Shown in pieces: positions 26,515 through 40,262 of a DNA stretch of 64,000 nucleotides. Each line of letters begins with the position of its first letter. Position 1 is the stretch's first letter. The notes under the pieces are model-generated. The model was not told the DNA's origin. It saw nothing but the letters and a program-made list of their open reading frames with translations, and did no database searches. Source of the stretch: Cervus elaphus (taxonomy: Eukaryota > Chordata > Mammalia > Artiodactyla > Cervidae). The stretch is from contig NC_057823.1 of assembly GCF_910594005.1 (NCBI RefSeq), positions 94,908,015-94,972,014 on the forward strand, read 5' to 3'. Made by a program: the position numbers and the translations under genes.

Positions 26515-26892
26515 CAGTCAGTCGGTTCAGTCGTCAGTCGTGTCCGACTCTTTGCGACCCCATGCACTGCAGCACGCGAGGCCTCCCTGTCCATCACCAA
26601 CTTCCAGAGTTTACTCAAATCCATGTACGAGTCAGTGATGCCATCCAACCATCTCATCCTCTGTCGTCCCCTTCCCCTCCTGTCTTCAATCTTTTCCAGC
26701 ATCAAGGTCTTTTCCAATGGGTCAGTTCTTCCCATCAGGTGACCGAAGTGTTGGAGTTTCAGCTTCAGCATCAGTCCTTCCAATCAACATTCAGGACTGA
26801 TTTCCTTTAGGATGGACTGGTTGGATCTCCTTGCAGTCCAAGGGACTCTCATGAGTCTTCTCCAACACCACAGTTCAAAAGCATCAATTCTT
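26515..26892 (-). mobile_element. BovB 3' fragment
   Basis: The reverse complement of the BovB 3' portion: starts with GGTTCAGTCGTCAGTCG (3' tail side) and extends to the GCATCAATTCTTC segment. The minus strand encodes pieces like KLQHFGHLMGRTDPLEKTL and WLDGIT, typical of the BovB C-terminus. It is 5'-truncated and frame-broken. Confidence 0.9.
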
Positions 26893-27869
26893 CCCTTCCT
26901 TCAATTCCTTCCAAATGCTCCTCACTCAAATAGCTAGCAGAAGCTTTCTCAGATACCAGTTTGCAGTGCGTTCTATCAAAGCAAAACAAACTCTTCACAC
27001 AGAAAGCAGATGCTCCAACTACAGGACAAACCAGTCTCATCTTTCATTTCCCAAATGTGGCTCAGCACTGTTAACATTTTTCAGTCTCTTTGTTTTGTAA
27101 ACAATTTCCTCTCTATTTCTACTTCCTAACTGTTCCTTCAACCTGGCATAACTCCCCTAACACTACTTTGCCAATCCACATTAATCACTTAACATTCAAG
27201 TTTAAGATTAATTTCCTCAGCTAGGCTTTCCTTTGCCTGAATCAGGAATCAAAGACTCAGGTAAGTGTGAAAGAGACAGGATGTAAAGCAACAAGGAATG
27301 GTGAATACCTGGGGGATGAATGCCCAACTGAGAAAGGACTCACATTTTAAAATGTTAAACATTTCCTCACCAAACAAAATACTACTGCCACCATTTTACT
27401 CACGCTGAACTACGCCCACTTTAACTACCACTAGCTATTGTTTCTCCAGATGCTTGTGTCTGTGGTACCACGACACTGAGGGGTATTTTTGCATAAGTTG
27501 TCTTACTCCTGGTTGTTATGTTACAGAAGAGTCTAACACATATTTAACTTACAAGTACTTATATGCATTATGCTAAAAAATGTATTATAACATCATGTTG
27601 GCTATGGTCTCTTTATATGTGCAGTATCCAACTATACACATCATTTACTTTACTACTTGGGGTTGTATAGCACAAACACCACCACTATGCTGGACATCAA
27701 CTTTGAACTTTCAAGAGTAATCTTGACATTACCCAACCTTTTGCCTGATGACTTGCATTCAGAACCTTACCTCCTGATATGCTTAGAGTTCTAGCTGTAT
27801 TACTTGAAGCCTCAACAAAAATGACAACTTGTTCTTGTTTACATACTTTTGTAATGTACAGAGCATTTT

Positions 27870-28060
27870 TATACCCATAGCCTCAACTGAGGCCTTCTAA
27901 AACCAGCTGTGGGCGGGAGGAAGGCATCATCACCTCCTGTTTCAGAGGGAGATAAGTGAGTCTCCAACAGGCAGAGTTCATTGCTTGAGATCACCCAGCC
28001 ACTGGTTAGCAGAGCTGGACCTCAAATCCTGCTTTCTGAATCTCAAATACAGAACCCTTT
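27870..28060 (-). mobile_element. MIR
   Basis: Reverse orientation: TTGAGATCACCCAGCCACTG then GAGCTGGACCTCAAATCCTG, matching inverted MIR. Confidence 0.7.
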
Positions 28061-29387
28061 CCTTCTCTTGCCTCTGTAATAGGTTCTCTCCCTGCCCTGA
28101 ACATGTAAAGGCACTTAAATGCTCATTCAGCTCTTCTGGCGCTTTGTTTCCAAGGAAAATGAATTTCATAAAATCACTGCAATTTTCAAGGCTCCATTTC
28201 TAACTAAATAAAAACTTAAAAAAAAAAATAGTTTTTTCTTTTTTCTCCCCTGTAAGGACCATGCATAGTAAAGGAACATATATAAATATTGTGTTAACAT
28301 TTTTTATTGAAAAAATAAAACCCTCATCCATGGAGTAGTTGTGGGTGTTTATCTAAACACAATAAACTGGGATTACTGTTACTGATAAACTCTTTTAAGA
28401 TATCTAACAAGCTAGAAGAGAAAAATATATGAGAGCCTTAAATCCATTATTAATTTTAATCCCAATTTTAGACAAGAAGATGTTAGGTACTATAGTTCTT
28501 GAATTTTTTCTTTTTTTTTTTTTAAAGCAACAAGAGACAGCTAGAATGCTATACCACTTTTTATGCATCTGACTACCGTGTTAATAGCAAAGGGACCAGG
28601 AATAAGTTCTAAAAGTCAATACCATTATATGTCTCAAGCACATTCCTTTTTCATCTAAATCTTTTTAGCCTAATTTTAACTACACAAGCATAACCTCAAC
28701 TCACTGTATATTTTAAAATGCAATCCAGTTTTAAAAGATAAATTACAGGTGGCCAAATATGATATGGCATGTTTTACAGTAATGTTTAACTTACTAAGTA
28801 CATTTCCATTACAAATGGAATTTCAGCAGGACTTCAACTTTTGATTTTTAGCTTTAATTAAATATTTGCAGCAAGTAGCTCTTTTGAAAATCAAGTAACT
28901 CTATAGTTTAACTGAATAGTAGTTGAGTTATAAATAAGATAGTGATCTGGTCTCTTCGTCCAGCCAAGAAACACAATGCAGACTGGTACTGACTAGGGTA
29001 ACCCCTTTTGATAAATAAATGCTTCAACCACCTGATAAAGGTGATGCTTTGTAGTCAAAAGATTCTGTTCAACTCTTATTTGGTTCACTGCTTTTAGAGT
29101 TCCTTGAATTAACCCTCTTATTTATTTCTCAGGGAATGCAGGGCATTCTTAAGCTTAGAATAAAAGTGTAGACAATACTAAAATGCTCAAAAGTTTAGTT
29201 ATGTTCTTGAAAACTGCCATTATAATAAGCCAACTACTGCAACAAAAACTGCTCTATGACTAAAGAAATCTATGTCCACTTATTCCCAGGGACTATTCCT
29301 TGCAATATATCAGGACTGTAAAAGTAATACATAATTTACTAAGTAATTTTACTATGCAATCTTAATTGTACTGAGTAATTTTAATTT

Positions 29388-29589
29388 CTTCTTTAAAATT
29401 TTAATTTATTTTTGGCTGTGCTGGGTCTTTGTTGTCACATGCAGGTTGTGGTGAGTAGGGGCTCTTCTCTAGTTGTGGTGCAAGGCCCTAGTTCCTCTGG
29501 GCCTGTAGGATCTTCCCAGACCAGGGATTGAACCCATGTCCCCTGTATTGGCAGGTGGATCTTAATCAGTGGACCACCAGGGCAGTCCC
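29388..29589 (-). mobile_element. CHR-type tRNA-like SINE
   Basis: Reverse orientation: TTTTTGGCTGTGCTGGGTCT at the 3' side and the head GGACTGCCCTGGTGGTCCAC at the right end (minus strand). CHR SINEs are shared by ruminants, hippo and whales. Flanks AGTAATTTTAATTT (29374) and AGTAATTTAAATT (29590) are a target-site duplication. Confidence 0.85.
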
Positions 29590-29680
29590 AGTAATTTAAA
29601 TTCCTGATAGGATTCTTTCAGAGAAGAAGAGAAGGGGCAAGGCTCTGGTTTCTTTGGGGATTAAATAAAAAGAGAGGAGG

Positions 29681-29890
29681 GAATCCCTGGTGGCTCAGTG
29701 GTAAAGAATCCACCTGAGATGCAGGAGACATGGGTTTGATCCCTGGGTCCAGAAGATCCCCTGGAGAAGAAAATGGCAACCTATCCCAGTATTTTTGCCT
29801 GGGAAATCCCAGGGACAGAGGAGCCTGGTGGGCTACAGTCCATGGAGTTGCAAGAGTCAGACCAACTTAGTGATTAAACCACCACCACAA
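29681..29890 (+). mobile_element. Bov-tA SINE
   Basis: GGAATCCCTGGTGGCTCAGT head, GGGTTTGATCCC box, then the Bov-A unit to AGTGATTAAACC and a CCACCACCAC tail. Flanks AAAAAGAGAGG and AAGAAGAGAGT are a probable target-site duplication. Confidence 0.9.
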
Positions 29891-30409
29891 GAAGAGAGTT
29901 ATTCTATAAAAGTTGTTACAAACATCTCTTGATTATTTACATATTGCTCATCCCTCAGGACAAATTAAATCTATGGTTACTTTTACTTTATCAACCACTT
30001 TTGGTTTTGTCAACATACAACCATAAGAAATAGACTTCTGGCCTAGAAAAGAGTGATTTCTCTAAGAAACACATTATAGAGGTCTAACTTTATTCTCTAA
30101 GGTTAGAGATATACTTGAAATACCTTCAGTTTCCCTTCTGCACCCATCATGGAGCTTTGACTCAAGTTACTTCTTGAATTATTTAAAATTAACCAATAGG
30201 TATTTATTAAATACTTTGCTTTTTATCTGAGTACCTAAGCCATATTGTAAGTCATGGTAGAGACAGTGCAAAAAGAAAAAATTCCAAAGTCAAATATAAC
30301 TTTGGAACTTTGTCAAAACCAGAAAACTTTCTATAAACGGTCATGCACCAGGTGACTGCTTTAAGTGAGATTGTTTTAGGAAATGATTATAGCTACCTAG
30401 TTACTATTT

Positions 30410-30625
30410 ATTGAGTGCTTAAAATGTGTCAGGCCAGTGTAATCATTTTTACTATTACCTCTGGGAGTTCTCAGAATACCCTTGTTGGGTAGATACTATT
30501 ATCTGCACTTCTCAAGAAAACCCTGTGAAATCGCATAAGGTTGCACAGCTTTAAAAAGTGACTTGGAGCTCAGACTCTGGCCTGTGTCACTTTAAGAACT
30601 GTGCTCTTGCCCACTGCTCTAGACA
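30410..30625 (-). mobile_element. MIR
   Basis: Inverted MIR: TATTGAGTGCTTAAAATGTG at the left, GTTGGGTAGATACTATTATC and CATAAGGTTGCACAGCT in the middle, GAACTGTGCTCTTGCCC at the right. Confidence 0.7.
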
Positions 30626-31086
30626 AGTTAGGTTCTCCAACTCCTCCTTAACAACAGTTACATAAAACGTGAAATAGCTGAAAGCTAGAGAATTAAGAAC
30701 TGATAGGAATAAATAGCTTTTGGGGGGAAGCACTGTTTTGGTTTTGCACTACAGCTTAAGGAAAATATCTGGTGGCACCTGAATTTGTTTTCACTTATGC
30801 AGGTAAATAGTAAAAAGTATTTATGACTTATCCTGGGATATGATTTGTTTAAGATACATCTTTCTTTCATTCCTAAAGAGGTACTATACTATTTCAAGAA
30901 CTTGCGGTTATAATCCTTTAATTTAAGAAGTCATTTAATTCTGCTCTTCAAATCGTCACCTGATAGAATAACCAAAGACTATTCAATAATTATATTTTTA
31001 ACCGTGGTAATAAAAAAGAAAAATTCTAGGTAGGGAAAGAAGAGGAAGGGAAAAAAAAAAAAAAAAAAGATGGAGCTAAAGCAGAA

Positions 31087-31211
31087 AATCCCTGGAGAGG
31101 AAAATGGCAACCCACTCCAGTATTCTTGCCTGGAAAAGTTCCATGCACAGAGGAGGCTGGTAGGCTGCAGTACATGGGTGCAAAGAGTCGGACATGACTT
31201 AGTGGCTAACA
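31087..31211 (+). mobile_element. Bov-A SINE
   Basis: GGAAAATGGCAACCCACTCC through GAGTCGGACATGACTTAGTG. Flanked by perfect 9-bp copies of AAAGCAGAA at 31078-31086 and 31212-31220. A pure A run lies about 10 bp to the left of the element (31051-31068) and is not its tail. Confidence 0.9.
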
Positions 31212-31999
31212 AAAGCAGAATATAGCACAGGAAATCAGACAGTTAATCCTGAAATAAAATATATTCAGCTCTTGTCAAAGGTGGTAATATGTTTAGAATG
31301 ATAGTATGAATGTGAAATTTCAGGGTAATCCAAAGCTATCTTTTACTAAATGCCCCCACCACCACCCTGGACCCAAAGAGAAAGAGAGAATCAGAAAGTT
31401 TCACAAAAGCTGGTATTTTGCTTTCCCAGTCAACCCAACTTTACACATAGGAGAAACTCGTTCTCTGCAGTTTTAGAAGAACCATATTAAAGAGCATATG
31501 GAATAAAGAATAATTTTTTTCTAGCCATTACAGCATGGAAAAGAATGAAACATAAAGGAGAGTATCAAAAGGGCAATGAGAAGTAAAAAACCCTGATCTA
31601 TTTAACACAATCCTTGTTTTTAAAGAGTTTCTGGAAAACTGTAGTTCTCTGATGTAGGCCAAAGTGAAAAAAAAAAAATTGTCTAAAATGTTACTATTTC
31701 ATACAACTATTTAAAGGAACATGGAAAGCAAAAATCCAAACTGAACAACTGCCTGAAAAGTTAGTTACTGTGAACCAGACCTTATAACAATATTTGAAGC
31801 ATAATATACCATCTTTTTTCAAAGAGAGAACTTAATGTAGACTTTATAACTGTGTAAATAAACTTATACATCAAATCTGACTATAAATACAAATAAAGAT
31901 TTGTTCCTTGTGATCCTGATCTCTAGTAAGGTATAAGGAGAAACAGTAAAATAAACTTGTATTAGAAGATGGGTATTATTTTTAAAATACTAGAAATTT

Positions 32000-32620
32000 A
32001 TAAAATGAAGCATCTACAACAAAGGGAGCTATTAGAAACCTTGAAACTTGGAGACGACATGATCACACTTAAGTGTTTTAAAAAGGTCACTCTGGCTGCT
32101 GCACAGAGAATGGACTCCTGGAGGAAGAGTGGAAGCTTGGAGGCTAGCTGGAAGTCCATGGCACTGGTCCTCAAGAGAGATGAGGTTGGCTGGGTGTAGA
32201 GTGGTGGTGATGGATGAGGTTAGATTTCATTTGAAGAATGACAGAACTTACTGTAAGGATCAATTAAGTCAAGAAAAGAGGAGATAAATCAAGGTAAACC
32301 AGTCAATTACTAGGCAACTGGGAATAAGTGCTGCCATGTACTGAAATGGGGAACAGTCACAAAGATGTAGGTCTGAGGAATGAAATCAAGAACTGTGTCT
32401 GGGACTGTTCCGTTTGAGATAACCTCTTACACTTTGATAAAGAGATGAGATGTTGAAAATTGGTGCCTGGAAACAGAGGAAGGTTGGAGCTGGAGATAAA
32501 CATTTGGAGGTCATTAACATACAGATGACATTTAAATCCTCAGGACTAGACAAGCTCCCCTAGGGAAGTGAAGAGAGGAAGGAACTAGGATCTCCAACTT
32601 CCACAGGCCAGTCCAGCAGA
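32000..32620 (+). mobile_element. Old interspersed repeat A, family not assigned
   Basis: ACATGATCACACTTAAGTG, AAAGGTCACTCTGGCTGCTG, GAGGTCATTAACATACAGAT and GACATTTAAATCCTCAGGAC follow the order of a common mammalian repeat. The segment at 51000-52110 appears to be another copy. Confidence 0.4.
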
Positions 32621-34189
32621 GGCTTGTCAGCAGAGGAGACTGAGAATGGGCAGGGCAGTGGGAGAAAAACCAGGAAAGTGTTTCTAACAGGAAAGAGCAG
32701 TCAACTGGGTGGCGTGATAAGGGACGGGGAGATTGACACTGGATTTGCCAACAGAGGACCTAGTCAGGTGCAACCTCAGGGATGTGACGGACACAACCCA
32801 AGTGGAGTGGGCTGGGCAGGGGACAGGAGATGAGAAAGGCAACACTACTTCTCAGATCCATTCACAACTACTCTTTCTCTCTTTAGGTGTCCCCTTGCAC
32901 ACAGACTTTATTGCACTTTTTAATTTAATTTTAATGTCTGCTTGTGACTACTAAGACATGAGTACTTTCTTAAGGCAGGGACCATTACTGACTTATCCAG
33001 TGCCTAGTTCTATGCCTGCACATGTCAGAAGATAAACATTGGCTAAATGAATATTTGATAGTTCTAGAAATAATCCCTACTCCTACCTCTTAGTCTTTTA
33101 TTAAAGAAAAACATTTTTTTCAACTGAGTTTTAACCACATGGATGTGTTTTCTGGTTATCTGAGGCATCATAGTTTCAGCAATGAAAACCAAAAGCCATG
33201 ATACTAAGTAAATGTCTTTTTAAAAAATATGCTAACACTTAAGTTTACAGGTAAGCATATTTAGATCCTAAAGTATCTCAGAGAATCTTATTAGAAAGTT
33301 CAAGCCTAGTTCCTTCCTTGTACCAGCTCACTGTTCATGAGAAAAGTCTTCTAGCCAAGGTTATCTCTATGGACCATGAACCAAATGATCATAACTAGTC
33401 TATGACAATGTATATGTATAACAAAGGCTTCATGTACTCATGATTATTTTTTAGTTTGTTTTTCACAAACTGTCAAACAAAAAGAATCAAAAACATTGAA
33501 ACAGAAATGAAAGTAATCCCCTTTCAAGGCCTTTAGGAATCATTTTAAAATGATGTTTGAAATGTAAATCCAGGAACATTATAGAGTTACTTAATGTTTC
33601 AATAATTACTTGGGACAGAAACCACGGAAGGTCTGATCTTCATGTAAAAATCAAATTCAATTTTCATATTATCTGTACTCTATGACAGTCTTGAGTGAAA
33701 TTTATAGAGAAGGTTATTGAATAAAGGGAGCCTACAAAAATACAAACAAAAATTTTAAATACCTGTTCAGAACCAAAATTTCTTCTACCTAGTAATTTCA
33801 ACTTCCCCCAAAACATCACCAATCCCCAAAATTTCCACCCAAATGGAAAAGTTTGAAACGTGTAAATAGTATGGCATTGTTCTAGTCTCGACTTAGACCC
33901 AAATATACTTCTCAGATATAGAACAGCTAATCAAACCTAAGTCTCCTCATCACCAAACAAAGGACTGAGTGAAGAATATGGTACTTTCTCTCCCCCACCC
34001 TATCCTACCCTCCCACTGCTTCCAATTTCTCTACTAAGGGTACCCTCCTAGTGCTGATGGCTAGAAATTTCAATTCAACCCTGTTCTTATAAAACCTGGT
34101 GTTACATTCCATAGATTCTATTCCTCTATAGTATCTTGTCTCCCACTGTATTCCTAGTTTACATTCCACTCCTCTGATCTTGACCATGT

Positions 34190-34540
34190 ACTTCTTCCTA
34201 ACTTGTCTACCTCCTTCCAGATGCATCTTACATTAACCATGCACAGAGTCCAGAATAATCCTAAAGCATTAGCTCAATCACCTCAACTTTCTAATCAGTG
34301 TCTCCCCAGTTTTGACAGAGTAAACTCCAATCTGCTCCAGTCTCCCTTTCCTCTCTTAAATCCAGTTATATTTTCTGCCGAACATGAGGGTAAAGGACCA
34401 GGGTCTTCCTTGCAATTCTCAAAGCCTGATTTAGCTTTTCCACTTCTGCCCCTTCCTTGCCTGTCCTTCTGAAGATGTGATTCCCTCATCTAGTCTCTGC
34501 CTGTTAAAGCCCTTTAAGGTCCAAAGCTGCTGTTTAGACC
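34190..34540 (+). mobile_element. L2-like fragment
   Basis: CAGAGTCCAGAATAATCCTA, GCTCAATCACCTCAAC and GCCCTTTAAGGTCCAAAG parallel the L2 segment before its 3' end. Diverged. Confidence 0.4.
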
Positions 34541-34683
34541 AATAACATATAGGAACCCCAACAAGAAAGAAACTTATGTTATCTGTCTAACAACCTAGTT
34601 ATTAAACTAGTAGCCAAATGCTCTGACTACTGAGTTCCATTCAAGGTGCTAATTTGATTCATGAATCTTTAAGGAGCACATAC

Positions 34684-34903
34684 GTGTGTGCTAAGTTGCT
34701 TCAGTCGTGTCCAACTCTGTGCAACCCTATGGATTGTAGCCCACCAGGCTCCTCTGTCCATGGGATTCTCCAGGTAACAATCCTGGGGTGGACTGCCATG
34801 CCCTCCTCCAGGGGATCTTCCTGACCCAGGGATCGAATGCGCATCTATTATGTCTCCTGCATTGGCAGGTGGGTTCTTTATCACTAGCACCACCTGGGAA
34901 ACC
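34684..34903 (-). mobile_element. Bov-tA SINE
   Basis: Reverse orientation, Bov-A unit then tRNA-like head ending ACCACCTGGGAAACCC. Flanks TTTAAGGAGCACATAC (34668-34683) and CTTAAGGGGCATAC (34904-34917) form a diverged target-site duplication. Confidence 0.9.
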
Positions 34904-37900
34904 CTTAAGGGGCATACAGTCTAATTAATGAGATTCCCTCTTCTTATATCCTATATTAAACTGCTAGCTGTGAAATCCCAGGTTTGGCCTTTGCAGGCAA
35001 AGTATTAGTGGAGGCCCTTAAACCAGTTTTTCCTAAAGATTTAACACGGCTATCAAGAGCCATAAGGCCACAACCAAAATTGTAGATAGGCAGATAAACC
35101 GAAAGGAGGGGAAGGGAGAGAGGGAAAGAAAAGAAAGCAATTTTCATGGTAAATCTGACCTGATTTATGCCATGTTTTTCCAGTTTAAATTTAGCTGTAG
35201 AGACAGTCATTAATTTACTGTATCCTACTCCATACCTGCTTTTCTAGATTTCTGCATTAACTCATGGGAAACATCCTATGGAGCTGAGATATGCAGGCAA
35301 GTCAAATGTGCTGCGAGCATACACATGCTGTCCTCTCTATTCTAAAACTCTACTCATCTTACACAAAGAAATGCCCATTTCATCACATTTTAGGGACATC
35401 TTCTTCAATACTCCAAATACATTTGACCCAAACTGGCAAATACTTGGCCTGAACTCTGATGCTAGGCTCCTGATCCTCTCTGTAGTCACTGCAAATTGTT
35501 AAAAATGACCCAGCACAGCTTCCATAGTTTTTTTTTTTTTTTTTAAACAAGTGCAAATAGAAAAGTTGGATCTGGTGATTGTCCTTGATAAGCTTTCCTG
35601 TAAATCATTCCAAGAATTTTATACCCCTTTCCTTTTAAATTCTCTTCTTGAACACATTCCAATCCTTCACATATGTTCTTTCTTTCTCAATTCTGGTGCC
35701 AAGGTTCCCTGTCTATCCCTTCAGGCAATCTGGCCACTGCTTTTCACTAGGAGGAGCACCCTTTTCTGCACTGAACACCTGATCATCTGAATAAACTTTT
35801 CACATATTGCAAAATGGGGCACAGATTTGACTTTACTTGATACAAAGCTTTTTCAGATCAAGTTCAGCCTCAAGATGGGTTTAAGTTAAAGTCAGTAAGA
35901 TTAACCTATTTAAATTAAAACTGGCTATATGAAAAAACTGCAACAGAAGGACTCTGCTAAGGCAAACCTCATTGTTTCACTTAGTAAACATGTCAGCACA
36001 GTGGCAGCTCTGTGCTGGCAGGTCTGGATGCTTGAGTGGTACCCTTAAGAACAGGTCCTTCTGTATTTATTAACAGCAGATTATTGAACACATACGTACA
36101 CATCCAGAATTGTTTGAGGGCAGGCACAAAAAAGGAAGAGACAGGAAAAAGTAAGGCGTGTGTCTTTTTGTGCCTTAAACCACGATGGATCAAACGCCAA
36201 TACCTTTACTTGGTGAAAAGAAAGGAGAGGAGAGGATGTCTCCTGCCCCATGACCTGTGGGGTGAGCGATTTCATAAGATCACGGAGCACATTAAAGGGA
36301 ACTGTGATGAAGGACAGTAACTTCAGAGGTTTAAATAAGACTTTATGCTTTGACTAGAAATAACAGAATCTGATAAAACTGAATGAGACTGAATTCCTCA
36401 TACAAAACTAAATGTAAGTGTATTTGTACACATTTTCGAAACACTATCATTTTCCTAGAAGACACTCATCAAAGCAGGAAAATTTATTTAAAGCCAATAA
36501 CTGGATTTGACAAGAGAATGCATTAACAGAACCCTTAAAGCATCTCCTTTCTCATGCTCAGGCACAGAGAATGAATGGCTCCTGCCTAGAGATGCATCTA
36601 TGCAAGACTTTTGCGTAACAGTTGGACAAACATGATAGTATTATTTGAGCGACCACCTTTGAAACTTTGAGTAAACATTAAAAAAAAAAAAAAAATCAAC
36701 AGGCTCAGCAATGGCAGATTCTGAAAACAATATTTTGATAAGGTTTTTGTTACTGCAAAATGACTTACTCAAATGTCAAAATAAAGCCAGCTACACATTA
36801 CTGAAGGAATTGGCTAAAATAAGCTTTAGAATTTTAGGGTTTGATTTAAAACACTTTTAAGATATATCTGGGAGAAATATGTAATTATAGTAACATATAA
36901 AATGTATTTAAATGTATAGGGATTTAAATTAAATCATTTAAAATGTATAGGGATTATATAGACCATAAATTCAGACATGAATTAGAATGCCTATAAAGTT
37001 GTAATATGTGATTTTGTTTAGTAACTTGTAACTTCATTCAAAATAACTATGGGGGGAAAAAGTAGCTTTGCAATATATACTGAATATCTGTATCAGTATT
37101 TTGAGTTCATTCTGCAAACCATGAAAATAACTTTCCAATTAATACTTTTTTGTATATAATCAACTGGAAACTGTTTCTGTATGCAAACTGAGTGAAAAAC
37201 AATTTCTAGGAGCTATTTACTCCAACTATAACTCCTATTCCTGAACTCACAATGTCTCTATCCCCCACCCTAATCTCTGTTTAAAAGGTTCCCAAATAGC
37301 ATTTTTCATTTCTTCTCTAAAAATAGAAAACTTGAGTAATGAAGGTCAATTAGGTTTGTTTGTCTTGAAACAGTGAGGAATTGTTTCCAATTAAAGATTC
37401 TGTTTCCATGGACTCTAATAATTTCAGATACTTGCCCAATTACATCTAGAGAACTTCTGTATTTAGCCTAAGTCATAGTTTCCTAAAATTCCTAAATGTA
37501 CCTCCCTGAAGTCTTAGGTCAAGTAGGTTAATTTAGGAAAATCCAATGGACAAAATAATCTGGATAAAAATAACTCTGATGCTTAATTTAGGAAATTAAC
37601 CTCTTGAAGTTTCTGGGTCTTAGAAAGTCATCACAAGAGGAGGAATAACAGTCATAACCTTGCATAGGCCAACACTTGGGAGGCCACTTGTCAAGCATCA
37701 AGCACCTTCCTATCAAGTACAGGAATGGTAGGGAAAGTTTCACATGAGAGGTTAAAGCTATCCTGCCCCTCCTCCCCAGGAGAGAACAGAATTCCAAATG
37801 CAGCTACAATTTAAAGTAAGGAGCCCTACTTTGATAAGGGTGGAAAGTGTAACAGACCAAGTATGTATCATTCTCCTGGAGGATAAAAGCTGGGCCATCT

Positions 37901-40229
37901 GCCTACTGCTGGCAACTTTACTGTGATGGGGGAGCCCCCGTCTGCCTGAGTCAGGAGGAGGGGCCCTGTGGGAGGTTTGGCTAAACACACCATTTTTCAG
38001 CTGTCAGAAGTTCCCAGTCTTACCCCGATTCCTGCTTTTCCAAGACCCTTAAAGTGTTTCCGTGGCCAGAGTGACAGTGAGGCCTGGGGACGGAACTGGT
38101 TAAGTCAGAAACGAGGCTGGGACCAACCGTAACCGTCAGATCAGCTTACTTCTTCCTCCTCTCCCTGCATATTACCACTTTTACTACCAGCCTTCCAGAA
38201 GAAAACGCACCCAAGGACTACACTCAGAAAGGTAGAAGGGCTTGGAAAAGTCTTCTCCGGTTCCCTTCTCTGCCTCTGTACAGACTGACCAGACCTCTTA
38301 ATTTGCATACACAGAGATGGAAACAGACAGTAATGCTATTCATAGGCAACAGAAGTAGTCAGGAGTAAGGAAAGCCATTGACTTTGGTACCTTTGCCTAT
38401 AAAGTGAACATAAATAATCAAGAACTAAGCAGTGGGCTGGAAGAATTTTTGATCTGCTATTTCTTAAGACAATGGCATATAAATGTGGGGGCTTTTGGAC
38501 TCAAAGCATTCTAAACTTTAATCCCAAGCACGAAGCGCTAAGGTGTGGGAGGCAGAAACCAGGGGAGGAAAACAAATAGCACTCTCTTCTTGGGTGCCAG
38601 CAGCCATGCAGGTCACGGCACGCTGGGGGCTCCTGTCGCCTCAGCCTCCCTGGGGAGCACCCCTTCCCTGGGTGGCCTCCTCACCCACCCGCTTCTTCCC
38701 TCTGATCCAGCGTCTGTCAGTCTTGCTGTATTCAGCTGTACGGTTTGCCAGTTGTCCTCCAAGATGGCTGGCTGAACCACTGCCCCCAGAGATGCCTCCC
38801 CACCCCTGTGTGTCAGTTATCTGCTCCCTGGGTCTGTTTCTGACTGCAGGTTGGCCTCCTCCGGCTGACTCCTTCCTCTCCGGTTTCTGAGCGTTTTCTC
38901 CTCTTTACATACCCTGACCTACCTTCTTCCCTCTTGTCATTCCTTCCACGCCCTCCCCTAGGAACAGAGACAGACTTATCTCTCCATCTTGCAGGGCTGA
39001 GTTTCTCTCCACTGTCTGCCCGCCTATCTGGCTTCCCGCACTCGGGGCCTCACACTCCATGCTGGCGCTGCTCTCTCCCCTGCAGATGCACCTGTCTGCG
39101 AGTAGCTACTGACACAAGCAGTTTTTCTTTATTTCCTCCCCTTCCTACTGCTGAGTATACACTGACTTCCCAGTTATACCTGAGACCTTTTTCCCCCCTG
39201 AGATTTCACAGGTGTGTGCAAGGCTTCTCCTTGTGCACGCCCTCCGCCCTCCACTCCCCGGTCTAAGGGTTTTTTCACCTGTAGTCTCTGGTGGGTAACA
39301 CACATGCCCTGGAATGTACATTCATGCGCCTACTCAATCTGTGAGTACCATCTGCAGGCATGTCCCTGAGTGTCTCCTGCTGTTTACACGTACACTGTTA
39401 GGGGAGTTCAGGCACTTCTCAAGCGGTGCACAGCCGCGTGCCTCCCCCTGCGTGCAGCCTTAGGTATGGGGGCGCCTCTGAAGGTTAAGTCTCCCTTGGC
39501 CCAGGTTCACACCTCTCCTGACGTTTTGCTTACGGCTCTGGGCCTTCCTTCGAAGCATTTAAAGTGCCTGGCACTAGTGGGAGCTCAACAGATGTTAATT
39601 CCTTTCTCCACTTTTATCTGAACAACTGTGTGTGTCCGGGTGTCCTCCCGGCCTCTGCGCCTGCTTTATGAGATCAGTTAATCGGTGCGCGTTTCCTTGG
39701 CATGGGCTCGGCTCTTCGTCGGGATGCCCTGCGGGTTCTCTCCTCCACGGATGTCTCTCTTCTCGGAGCGACTGTTAACCGGTCTCTCAGATGATCTATG
39801 CCTTCCCTTTCACGATGTGTCCACTCTGCCTCCCTCACCCACACACGGTACTGCATGGCCATAAACGGCGTCCCCAGGCACTCCGCTTGCTGCGTCCCTT
39901 GGCAGTGCCTTCCACCCTCTCTCTCACTTTTTTTTTTAAACCTGCAAACGCGTTCCTTGGTTTGTCCTCCAATCGCCGAATCTGTGAGCCTTCGCTGTGC
40001 TCTAGTTGTGTGTGTGTGTCTGTGTCCACGGGTCTCTCTCCGGAAGGCGGAGCGGGGTGCGACACCCGAGTCTGCCCAGAATGCAGTGTAACCACCTCCC
40101 CAAGCCCCGCACCCCGATCCCGGTCTCTCTCTAGGTCAATGAGTCCGCCCCAGCCGCGAGCGACGCGTCTTTGGGGGATGAGGAGCCACAGAGAATCCTC
40201 CTCTCTCGGGGACCGAGGTCCTTGCTCCC

Positions 40230-40262
40230 GGGTGAGCTGTGTGTGTGTGTGTGTGTGTGTGT
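40230..40262. repeat. (TG)n microsatellite near CpG island
   Basis: About 14 TG units inside GC-rich intron 1 sequence. A shorter TG run is at 40003-40022. Confidence 0.85.

Noticed and set aside
26232..26810. 192-codon plus frame
   Set aside because: It reads across a Bov-A SINE and the antisense of a BovB fragment. Composite of repeats, not a gene.
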